A DNA stretch of 64,000 bases, taken from assembly GCA_900169235.1 (NCBI GenBank), contig FWCC01000253.1:62001-126000 (forward strand), in the 5' to 3' direction. Positions within the stretch are counted from its first letter, which is position 1, and the number at the start of each line of letters is the position of its first letter. The translations under genes and the position numbers were made by a program. This stretch comes from Zarea fungicola (Eukaryota; Ascomycota; Sordariomycetes; Hypocreales; Cordycipitaceae). Positions 34,028 to 44,431 of this stretch are shown here, in pieces. The notes under the pieces are model-generated. The model did no database searches, was not told the DNA's origin, and saw only the letters and a program-made list of their open reading frames with translations.

Positions 34028-37000
34028 CTATACAGTACGTCCTTGGATTTTGATATCCCACTTGACAGCAATCTGCAGTGCATTTTCAACGGCCCTGGGC
34101 CCGTCCTTTTCGATTGCAGCGCGATAATAAGAGGTGTTGTTGGCACTAGATAAAAGGTCACGCGGCTTGCCATCCTCTACGAGCTTGCCATTCTCCATGA
34201 CAAGTACTCGATCCATCCACGCTAGGGAGCTCGCGCGGTGCGCAATAGTGATCATTGTTGTTGAAGCCGGGAGTGCTTGCCATGCGCGCTGAAGAGCGTC
34301 GTCGGAAGTAAAATCGACGTTTGCTGAGGCTATATAGGAGTTAATATTAGGGCCAAAGGAAGCAGGAGGTTGACCAGAACAGGGCAACCTACCTTCATCA
34401 ACGAGTAATACAGACGGCCGCTCAAGCAACACCCTCGCAGCACAGACGAGCTGGCGTTGGCCAGCTGACAAGTCGATGCCATCAGAAGGCAGCTCCTGCT
34501 GGAGTGCCTCTGCGCCGTATTTGGCGTGCAGAACACTGCTCATCTGGCATGCTTCGAGGGCAGCCCAGATTTCGCTGTCTGTACGACGGCTATACGGATC
34601 CAAGTTCTCACGAAGACTACCTTTGAAAATGAGGCTTTCCTGTGGCAGTGTGATGATGTCCCGGCGCAGACGACGGGGTAAAATCTTGCACGTGTCGATT
34701 CCGCCGATTGTGATACTCCCGTCGTTAATGTCGACGAGACGCGCAATCGCCGACAGCAAAGTGGATTTGCCAGAACCTGTAGATGGGGTTAGAGATATGA
34801 GGATTGATAGGATGTAACAGATAGGTTTACCTGTTCGGCCTACAAGACCAACTTTTTGCCCTTGCCCGATTTTAATACTAATATTATCCAGTGCAGGGGT
34901 CTTGCGGCTTTTATACTTGAGACACGCCTTGCTGATGTGTATTGTATTGCCCTCTGGCCAGCCATCCAGCAGGTGCTCTTGTTCCTCCTCGTCACTCCAC
35001 TGATCCTTTTTGTCTTCCCGGGGGAGGCCTTCATAGTAGATTTGCAGCCGTTCGACGGAGTTGAGCTGAATCTCGAGATCAGTGGCGGCCCACGCTAGTA
35101 AGTACACATTGCGTGCCAGTGTTGTCGCAGTACCGAGGGCCAAACTTGCTCTGACGTGCGGAATTACGCCATACACGGTCAGCTGGGCGAGGACGACGAG
35201 GACCGTGGTGGCGGCCATCTCGGAGCGGAACGTGACCCAGGTATCGAGAGAGGAGCGACATATTTTGGACGAAGCAAGGCGGTCGATTGCGTCGCCGTGG
35301 CGGCGGACTAGGAAAGGGACGGCACCGTAGGCGCGGACGGAAGAGGGGGCGCGGAGGGACTCGCTGACGATGGCTAAGGCCGGTGATTGCAGGACTGAAT
35401 CAAGTCGCTGGACTTCTCGGGCGGTGCTAAAAAAAATTATGAGTTTTGCCAGCCCTTTTCCTCAATGTGTGTACATCATCACTCACACTCGAAAACGTTG
35501 AAGACACCAGCCGACAATAAGTAAGAATGGCACGACAGCGCCAAACAGATATACCCCAGAAGACGCTACAATTGCCACTGACGCAAACATGGTTGTACCC
35601 GCAGCCAAAAGCCCATCAATCGCATTCATCAATCTGCTGTCCATAGAGTCCAGGTCTCTCGACATGCGATTCAAAATACGTCCGGTGGGATTCTGCTGAA
35701 AGAACCACAGCGGCGCGCCAATCAAGTTGCTCAAGCTGATCTCGTGCACGCGCTTCGCGGCCCGCAAGCTGCTTCCTACCAGTACAACGCCTACTGCCGC
35801 CGTAATGAATCCTTGAAAGAGTGTGAGTCCAAGGAAAATACCCATATACTGCTCCTGTGCTAGACCAAACGACCCGGAAATCCACCATACAAACCAGTAT
35901 TGCGAGATAACCTTAGCAGCAGTTAAAAAACAGGTCATGAGAGCGACGGCAACGGCATACGGAACGCCACCTGACTGGGTGATGTAGAAGCGGAGGACGG
36001 AAAAGCCGACGGCACCCCGGGCCCGTTCTTCTTCCTGCCAGAAGCTGCCGAAGGGACTGTCAGAGTCCGCCAAGGAGTCGTTAGTTGTGGTAACTTGAGA
36101 AGTCGCTTTTCTTGGGGCAGTGGTGGACTCGACGGCATGTTCATCGGCATAGCTCTTATGATGTACATATTCCGAGGCCCAGCTTTGCAGAAGGAATTCT
36201 GAACTGGGCCCAGACCAGCGGGTTTTGTTCTTTTCGACAACAATTACGTTGTCTACTTGAGCGACATAGGAGGTATGCAGAGTAACTTTAGATGTGCCAG
36301 CCTAAGTTAGGGAAGGTTTTTGATGTTCTTAAGGCATTTCACTCACCCAGGACGACAGTCTTGCCTGAACTGCAGATAGTTTCAAACAAATCACTTCTTA
36401 CATGTGCATCAAGGGCAGACAGCGGATCATCAAGTAGCAAAATACTGGCATCAGAATACAGAGCTCGAGCAGCAGAAACGCGAGCTCGCTGCCCTCCACT
36501 CAGATTGACGCCGGCTTCACCAACAGCGGCATTTTCAATACCACCGGGTAGCCTTGCAAAGTCTTTGTCTAATCCACAGGCACAAACGACTGCCTTGTAC
36601 CGAGTACTGTCGAAACCTCTGGGGCTGTTGAAAACAATATTGTCGCGGAGATTACCCGACATTATCCAGGGCTCTTGCGAGCAGTAAGCCACGGACCCAT
36701 TGACAGTGCATGTGCCTTTGCTGAGAATCATTTCACCCAATATGGATTGAAGCAGAGAGGTCTTTCCAGATCCGTTGGAACCAATTACAGCAGAGATTCG
36801 ACCATGGGGGATATCGAGGTTGCCGACATCGAGTGTTACTATACTGCCATCATCTTCACTCGGCCACTGAAACCTGGCAGATTGAAAACTAACAGCAGTG
36901 GTAGATTCATCGATTCTTGCATCTGCAGCATTACTGCACGATTCGGGTGCGGTCAGCAAATCTTGAATCCGTCGAAGCGAAGGGTTTACCGAGAATTGCC

Positions 37001-38178
37001 TTGAAAGAGCAAGGGAAGCCAGAGTAACGGGCTGATACAGAAGTTGGAAGTAGGCCAGACAGGGAAAGACTACATCCGCAGTTAATTTTTCGCCTGTCAT
37101 GGCATATGTCAGGAATGCAGCACATGCAGCCAGGTATGGCGTCGTCTGATTGATGGCGGTAAACATGGCAAAGGAGGTGGTAAGGTAGTAGCGCAGAACG
37201 CCCAACTCGTCATTCCGAGCGGCTGTAATTTTGTCGTGGAAAATATCTTCCATTGCACTCGCTTTGACACTCTTGATATTATTAAGCATGTCTCTCAGAA
37301 AGCCAATGCGTCTATCATTATGCGTAATGTAGCCACCGATTGACTTGCCCAAACGCTTACCGAGTCCGGTCTGACTAATGAAGATGGCGATGACGAGTGC
37401 AAAACCGACACAGCTAGTCCAGCCCATGACTGACATCGACAGGATGCCGATTCCCGCAATCTGCAGTGGTGCACTCCAGACGTCGTGGATTTTGAGGACA
37501 TAGTTTGCCAGGAAGCCGACGTCAACAGCGTTGATGTTGATGATTTTTGCAGAGGGATGTGCGGTGCGCGCGGCCGGCGAGAGCTTGAGACTCTTCTCAA
37601 AGATGACGCTGCGCAACATGCATTCGATCCAGGCGGCATGTACGCGGCACACCTGGTCCTTGGCGCGGCCCAAGATAGTGGCAAGCAAGGTGGCAGCGAC
37701 GAGTGTCCACGCAAGGGGTATGTTGTCAGGCTTTTGGAGAAAGTTGTGTAGAATGAGCGGTGCGCCCAGAGACGTCATGGAGCTGGTAATCTGTGTGACA
37801 GGTCAGCGGCGAGGGAGGTTTGAGGTTCTGCTTAATTTGACTTGCCTCGAGAAGGGCTCCTAGCAGGAGCATGCCGCCAATCTCGAATTGCAGCAGAAAC
37901 GGCCTCACGCCACCATTGCCTTTTGCCAGCGGCTCATACAGGGAGCGCAATTTCGTCGCTGTCGGCTTGAACTGGGGGAGCCAGTCCTGCTCAATCTCGC
38001 CAGCCTTGTTTACGCGCGAGATGAGCGATCCAATCCATAGCTGCGCAGGCGATATAAAGAAAACTGGCGAGACTCTTGTCGCTTTCTTTGAAGCTTCTGT
38101 CACATCATCCTGGTTAATTGGCGCGTAGGAATGCGCAGGTGATGATTCACCCACGAGGCGACGAAATAGAGCGACCAT
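34028..38178 (-). CDS. ABCC/MRP-type multidrug ABC transporter
   Basis: Six exons: 38178-37846, 37790-36347, 36285-35487, 35426-34831, 34776-34393, 34329-34028, giving 1285 residues. Order is TMD1-NBD1-TMD2-NBD2, full-length but without the extra N-terminal TMD0 of Ycf1. NBD1 has Walker A GSNGSGKTS, signature NLSGGQRAR, and Walker B ILLLDDPLSALDAH; the Asp after Walker B instead of Glu is normal for ABCC. NBD2 has GRTGSGKST, DLSAGQRQLV and VLLVDEASANVD, then IAHRASSL (switch His). NBD1 reads VTLHT where VTH is usual, so the switch position is Leu595. Intron 1 is GC-AG (GAG|GCAAGT, 55 nt). The other introns are GT-AG, 54-63 nt. Product probably effluxes conjugated or amphipathic compounds at the plasma or vacuolar membrane; substrate unknown. 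Confidence 0.94.
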
Positions 38179-38885
38179 GGCGTACGCTGTTAGTCAATTA
38201 GCGTCACGCTTCAACCGCTGCTTGTCTAAGAGTGTTTTACAAATGTTTGCGTAGTTCGATATCCCTCGCGACCAGTCACCGGGTCTTACTTATGAAGATT
38301 GAGCCTCAACCGTTTTGGTCCTGCGCTCGCATGAATGAGGTAGGGCCTGATGATGTTTCCCCCAGTAAGAGAAATTGGTCGTGCCGAGTCTCGTTCATTT
38401 CTTCTTTACTGATGCTGTTGTGGATCTTCGTTTATTTTCGGACTTTCCGGAGCCTTGTTGAGCATATATTCCCTGTGATACAATGCTGTGTGGAGTTGGT
38501 ACATTCAAGCTAACAATGAATCATTTTGAGCTAAACCAAAAGTAGAAGATTTGAAACGCCAGCTTGAACATAAGAAGTCTCGTCGACTGAAGGATCAAAA
38601 GGCCATGCAGGTATTATAAATTTAGCAATTAGGGAACTAGCTGCTTACAAGGATGTCCACCTATACTCGCCAAACTCAACATCCCGCCGATGTTTAGTTC
38701 CAAATAGTGTCTCTTGGAAAGATATGTATGGGTGGCTAGATAAATCCCGAGACAGATTAAAAAGTCGGCCTCTAACACTATTACTACAAATAAATCTCCG
38801 ACCATTGCGTACTTTGCTGTACCCTCCCAAATTAGGGTAGCTACCAATTTGTCGCACCCATCAACGGTCTGTAAATAAGACATCT
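38179..38885. other. Intergenic, no gene seen
   Basis: Region between the ABC transporter start and the 3' end of an unknown gene. Includes the ABC transporter promoter. The open frames present have no motif. Confidence 0.45.
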
Positions 38886-40223
38886 TCAGGAGCCATGGCC
38901 GTACTGGAAAAGCTGCAAATGGCGATGCTGCACGCCCTTAATGGGCCTTCGAGACATCCAAACCACAAGGATCTTTCTGACTTGACACCCAAACAAGTGC
39001 CTTGGACCAAACCACCCATTTCTCAGCATCATCCTGCTCACCCGGCTTTGGGCAGGCTTGGAGAGAATAAGTGGCCGCCTGACGACTGCAGGAAGGCGAC
39101 CATTGACTTCATCTCCTAGACATGCCAAAGTAGTTGGCTCGCATTCGACGAACCTGCTATTCTTCTGAAAATTAAATAATTGTAATCCATTCATTGTCAC
39201 AACGTCAATGCGTGTTGAGCTTTTCCACAGCTGGAGCGCAATGCTGGAAAACTTGGTGAATATGTCCGCCAAATCTTGGTGAGCAGCCTCGTCTACATCC
39301 TTTAGGAGGAAGTGGAATCTCGTCTCGAATGCCTTGGCATGGTTTACTGCATCGGGTTGCTTGAACGGGTAAGCTTCGGTCAATATTTTTACAGCTCTTG
39401 CCCGCCATTCAACAGCATCGCGATGTTTTCCGACTTGATGGTGGGAATGTATTAGCAGGATTGAGCTTCGTTCTGAAGAGGTATCTTACCACTTGTCAAA
39501 TACCCTTCAAGTCCACTGAGTGTTCTGGACGAAGGAAGAAGAAAGTATGCACCGAGAAGAAATTCATTAACAAGAGTTGTTGTCAGGGCCGACTGAAGAA
39601 GTACAATAGAGCTGCGTCCATCTGGTAGGTCAAGGTCAAATCTCAGGTGGGTCGGCGCAGCTTTGTATTCATCAGTGTCATTGATGATGTTGTGCGACTT
39701 TAATATCCCAAACGTCGTCTGTATTGATTTTGCTTCTCTTCATCAAGTTGCTCGCGAAGCTTTCTGTTTTCTTCTTCACGATCACCTAACTTTCTCAATA
39801 AGTCTCCGTGCTCGCTGAGCTCCTCGGCCCGGCGGCCAGATGAGCTGGGGAAGATAAAGTTGGAGAGTGAACCAAGGAAGGATCTGGACTCGGGTATCGT
39901 CTTTGTTTTACTCTCGCTCTCGTAACTGCCACTCCTACGTGGTACCCATTCCTCGGCGGCGGCTGGTTTGGCCCTGTTTGGATTGCACGGTGGCAAGTTG
40001 TCTGTGTTATCGTCAGGTAGAATGATTTCGCTGGAGGATCTAAAGTCGTAGAAATTGTTGCAGCCCATCTTTAAATATAAGCAATGTTATTATTCAGTTG
40101 GAAAGAAGCCATAATCAAATTAATGGAAATCGGAATACTTGCCTCATCAGCAACCTTGGTCGAGTCATCGTCGTTTGACCAGGCTGATGTTTTACGGGGT
40201 TGGTTCTCCCAAGAAGGCTTCAT
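38886..40223 (-). CDS. Unknown protein, coiled-coil plus helical regions
   Basis: I do not recognise this protein. A four-exon model keeps frame: 40223-40143, 40068-39714, 39660-39490 and 39433-38886, 384 residues, ending at 38886. The first intron is GC-AG (GAG|GCAAGT). Visible parts: a charged N-terminus (MKPSWENQPRKTSAWSN), a Ser-rich region with an amphipathic heptad segment (DLLRKLGDREEENRKLREQL), LRFDLDLPDGRSSIVLLQSA, and an all-helical block around KHRDAVEWRARAVKIL that resembles TPR-like helices. The weak point is exon 2 to 3: the intron donor GTTTGG is poor and an open frame (FGILKSHNIINDTDEY) runs through the putative intron, so a frameshift and a decaying gene are possible. It lies head-to-head with the Hsp70-like gene, 275 bases apart. 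Confidence 0.5.
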
Positions 40224-40498
40224 TTTGGTTGGAGGTTTGAATGAAACACTGAGTTGAATCCAGAAAAATTGTGCTCAGAAATCCTGTTTTCAGTCCAGGT
40301 GCAGTGTGACCTGTGCGTTGGGGAAATACGCCTGCCTGGCAGCTGCGCCGGGTCGCCAGTGGTTTTCCGTCCGTTTGCTTCGTTTCACGTTGGGCGCCCA
40401 GCCTCTCTCATTACTTTCACCTTTATGTTGATAAATTCTCGTCTTACTAATTAGCACCTGACTTTTGCCGCAGCATCTTCCTATCGACGCGGCCAAGG

Positions 40499-42690
40499 AT
40501 GGCTTCCACGGCTGGCGTGAAGCTGAATTGACTATGGAACAACTTACTCAGGTATTTTTCTTCATTAATAATAGCACATTCGATTTCTAACAGATGCTGT
40601 TCTAGGCCTAAGCTTCGCACTGTCCAACGCGAAGGGCTTCCATGACATCTTCCCTTGGACCAAATATCCAGGAGCGTCCTCTCACAACGTCGAGCATTGT
40701 GTCAAATCGCCCACCAAAATTGCCTTTGCCAGCGAAAATGAAGATTTAGATGATGACGCTTGGGGTTACCAAATTGAACCCGGCATGAAAGTTTATGCCC
40801 TGACCAAACTGCTTCTCGACAAGTCTGCATTGCTGACTGAATTTGATGATCCCGATGTTTACGATGTTTACGATGCCAGCAAGGGTGAACTAATGATGCT
40901 ACCGGAAGGGAAGTCGGCGACAGATGTTGCTTCAGCGTATTTAAAGCAAATGTATAGAATGTTTGACGCAGCTCGAAGCGAAAAGTTCGCATCAATGAAC
41001 CTGGACGAGCTTGCCGGAGACTTCTGGCTTACTGTCCCGGCATCATGGGGTGAAAAGGCCAAGCTACTAACAAAAACTGCTGCAATTAGTGCTGGGTTCG
41101 GTGCGAGAACAATTGACCGGCTGCTTCTCATCTCTGAACCGGAGGCGGCAACCCTGTACACCCTCAAGTCTAGTTTAGACCGCGTTGAGTCATTTGTTCG
41201 GGTACTTATATATCTCCTTGACGGAACATGATATCGTTGACTAATACTGATACAGCCCAAAACTGGTGTTATGGTTTGCGACTGTGGTGGAGGAACAGTG
41301 GTCAGTAAAAGTCAGCAAGACCTATAGCTAGGCTGTCGCCTAAAGATTTACTCCAGGACATTACGACATATGAGATTGAAGCGACAAAACCAACTCTAAA
41401 GCTCCGAGAAATTGCTGTTGGCATAGGTAAATATCACTCTCAACATTTCTGATGGCCCTGTTGCAATATACTAATTGATACGCTCTGATAGCCGGCAAAT
41501 GCGGAGGGAGCTACGTTGACCGAAATGTTTCCAAATTGCTTGGCTATCGATTCGGCGGTGCGTTTAAAACGCTTAAACCTGAGCAAATAGGTCCGGGAAG
41601 CGCCTTTATGGACCAGTTTGAGCTAAAGAAGAAAGACTTCAGTGGAAAAAATCCCAGCCGCAGAGCACTGAGAATTCCACTGCATATGCCTCTACTTCAT
41701 CCGGCTGAAGGCATGGCGAAGTACTACGAAGAGCGCTCTTCCTCTGTCTTGCTAACTCACGATGACTTCAAAATTTTATTTGATCCTGTCGTGGAAACTA
41801 TCTTATCTCTGATTAACGATCAAGTGTCTCGGACTGCATCCATGAAGGAGACAGCTATTGAAACCATTGTCCTCGTTGGGGGATTTGCCGCCTCGCCGTA
41901 TTTAACGGAGAAGGTTTCGGAATGGTGTAAGGCTCGGTGCATTGCACTCACTACCCCAGTTTCAGGAGCGTAAGTTTAAAGTTTTCGCGATTGTCGCATT
42001 CAACTAAGACAGTGCAGGTGGTCAGCAGTTGCCCAGGGAGCAGTCTTACGTGGGCTCGAAGGGTCTGTTGTTCGAGAGAAAAAGTGCCGTAGGCACTACG
42101 GCCATATGATTGCCAGGCTATATAACCGCAGGCTTCATTCACTCTACGACCATGAGACAAGATATTTGCGGTATGATCCGTTCTACAACTCAGAACTCCT
42201 CTCTGGTTTTGTAGATTGGGATGTTCACAAGGCAAGTACAGCCTGTCGAATTCATGCATCAAACGCATTGATGCTAACATTGTGATAACACTCGCAGGGT
42301 TAGTTGATTGATAAGAGGTCCGAAATGAACGTTACAGTTTTTCAATCATTTTCCCACAGTATTGAGAGAACCGCACGTATTTCTTTATATGCTTGCAGCC
42401 TCGACGACGCTCCTGGCAATATCGAAAATGAGCGTAAGTAGATGGCAATATTAGGAGCGTTCCATTCAGCTAAGTCTTCTTCAGGCGTGGAGCTACTAGG
42501 GGAAATCAATTATAACTGTGCAACACTGGATGAGTCTCGATTTAAAACTATTACTAGGCAAGGTATGCGCCATTACCAAATTGATTTGACAGCGAATGTG
42601 CGTCTTGATGATGAGGTCGGCCATTTGGCTTTCCGTGTGCTGCATGACGGAAAGGAGCTAGGAAAGGCAGAAATTGTTTTGGAGGATTGA
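40499..42690 (+). pseudogene. Hsp70-like ATPase gene with broken 5' end
   Basis: Fungal Hsp70/actin-fold ATPase of the large non-canonical group. Exons: 40499-40551, 40606-41201, 41256-41300, 41357-41426, 41492-41969, 42018-42231, 42304-42433, 42485-42690. Conserved blocks: DYGTTYSGLSFAL (phosphate-1), DFWLTVPASWGEKAK, ISEPEAA, MVCDCGGGTVDITTYE (phosphate-2), GKCGGSYVDRN, IETIVLVGGFAASPYL (adenosine), SGAWSAVAQGAVLRGLE. The phosphate-1 loop is out of frame: from the only upstream ATG (40499) the frame hits TGA at 40529-40531, and in the DYGTT frame TGA lies two codons before it; no splice acceptor avoids either. Downstream exons are intact. Intron 6 is GC-AG; its first acceptor (42297) gives an immediate TAG, so 42303 is used. 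A recent inactivation or an assembly error are both possible. Canonical chaperone function is unlikely for this group. Confidence 0.7.
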
Positions 42691-42890
42691 AACTTCGTCT
42701 TTCATGGCAAAAGTGTGCATGATATATTAAGAGAGTCGGCTGCCAGAGTGTCAAGTCAAAATTGTGGGAAAACATGTATCCCAACCAACAGGGCAAAACA
42801 GAGGATGGGTAGGTTTGGTTTCGGGAGCCTTTATCAGAGATGCGATGTAGAAAGAACTTATATGTCAAGTCAATGATGCGGTGTCCAAAA

Positions 42891-44431
42891 TCACAAAAGT
42901 TCCCGGTGGATGTTCAAAATACCCTTCGCGGCCATCGAAAAATAGCCCTCCGGCGTCAGTGCAATATCTGCCATTGGGCTATTTAGAAATTTATGATCCA
43001 TAAGTTGCGCGAGAGCCGCAGTTCGTGCTTCATCCAGAGGGCTCCAGAGACTGACAATCTTGAGCCCGGGTAGCATCATAAACGGTCGAAGTTTGCTGCC
43101 CGGACCAGAAGCATTATATTCGCTGACAAAGTCAGTAGCACATAATATAACTCTAGTATCTTCGTCCGCCGTGTCGGGCACGCCGGCGGTCGTTGCAGAT
43201 GAGATTTGAGTGGTGATGAGTCTTGCGGCGTGGAAAAGAGAGATAAGAGATGCCTCTGGCACACGAGACGCTAGCAGCTGGGGATTACTGGAACTAGATA
43301 GGGCAGTGTTTTGTAAAGGAGCAGCGTCGATTTGTTTTGAAATCTCCATAAAGAATGAAGACTGCAGAAACGGCGTGTATTTGCCATGCCATTCTGAGAG
43401 TAGACGCGCCGCATTTACGACGACATCCTTGACAGTAGCAACGGCTTCCTTGTTCTTCGCCTGCAGTAGTTCAATTTGCTTCTGTGTGACAAACAGGCAT
43501 TGCTGGACCAAAAACAGTGCATCGACTAGCTCGTCAAAGAAGGTCTTTCCCTGATCCCTAAACGGAATGTCTAGCCACCTGTCCTCGGCAAAAGCATGCA
43601 GCTTGTTTTCGTGCATGGTTGCAATGAAGACCTGGAAACGCATGTGGCTAAACACGGACTGCATGAATCCCTTGCGACAAGTCTCTGGCCCAGCGGCCTC
43701 GAGAAGTGATGCCGCACCCTTGACGTGATGCAGCCATGCGTTGTGTGAGGTGCCCGCCCATGTTTCAAAGTGAATGAGCATCACCGCGGCACAGACCCTC
43801 ATCTCGGCCGTCTCCGCATCTGACAGCCTCCCCTCTGCAATGGACAGGCTGAGCTGGGCGAGTGCGCTCGCGTACCAGCGAAACGACTCCGCTCGAACTG
43901 CCTCATCATGAGCCCATGTTCCGTAGCTCAGCATGGATGCAGAGCGGATTGACGCCCTCGAGAGGATATTGCCACCGCTGACACTAAGAAATGCAGGCAG
44001 TCTCTCGAGCCAAGTTGGGCCTGTGGCTGTATTTCTTCGCAGGCCAAAGGAGTCGATGAAATGGGACACGAACAGCTGGTCAAATGCGTCAGCACGGCAG
44101 GCATCGACGGCGGAGACTGGTGGCGGCGGCATCCTCATTAGAGCATCATGGACATCGTTAGCCGCTAGCGGATACGACACCTGTGAAGGTGAACCAGCAG
44201 CGGCCTTCGCGTGGACAAAAAAGGCGCCAGTTCGTGGGCCGGGGCATATAAGACGCATGTTGATACATCGCTTGCATTGTGGAAAGCCAAGGTCGCACTG
44301 CTCTGGCAATCAGCTTGTGCTTCTTTCGCGATGGGGCCAGGGGAGAGTGAGTGAGCGAGAGTTTATCGAACCTTTACTTTGCGCCGCCTGCAGGTGGCAC
44401 ATCCCTTGCTCCTACCGGCAATATTGACCAT
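42891..44431 (-). CDS. Zn2Cys6 fungal transcription factor
   Basis: Two exons, 44431-44372 and 44297-42891, 488 residues. The intron splits the zinc cluster, which reads, after splicing, Cys-x2-Cys-x6-Cys-x6-Cys-x2-Cys-x6-Cys (CATCRRRKVK joined to CDLGFPQCKRCINMRLIC), residues 11-38, so the DNA-binding domain is invisible in the long ORF alone. The rest is a helical fungal-specific regulator domain: FDQLFVSHFIDSF, SIAEGRLSD, VCAAVMLIHFETWAG. No linker coiled-coil is obvious. Start MVNIAGRSKGC places the basic residues just before the first Cys. It converges with the Hsp70-like gene (200 bases apart). The target genes are unknown; the ABC transporter and the MpaB-like gene are candidates only by proximity. 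Confidence 0.93.

Noticed and set aside
30543..44431. Possible secondary-metabolite cluster (oxygenase, ABC transporter, regulator)
   Set aside because: No polyketide, NRPS, terpene or other backbone enzyme lies between or beside them.
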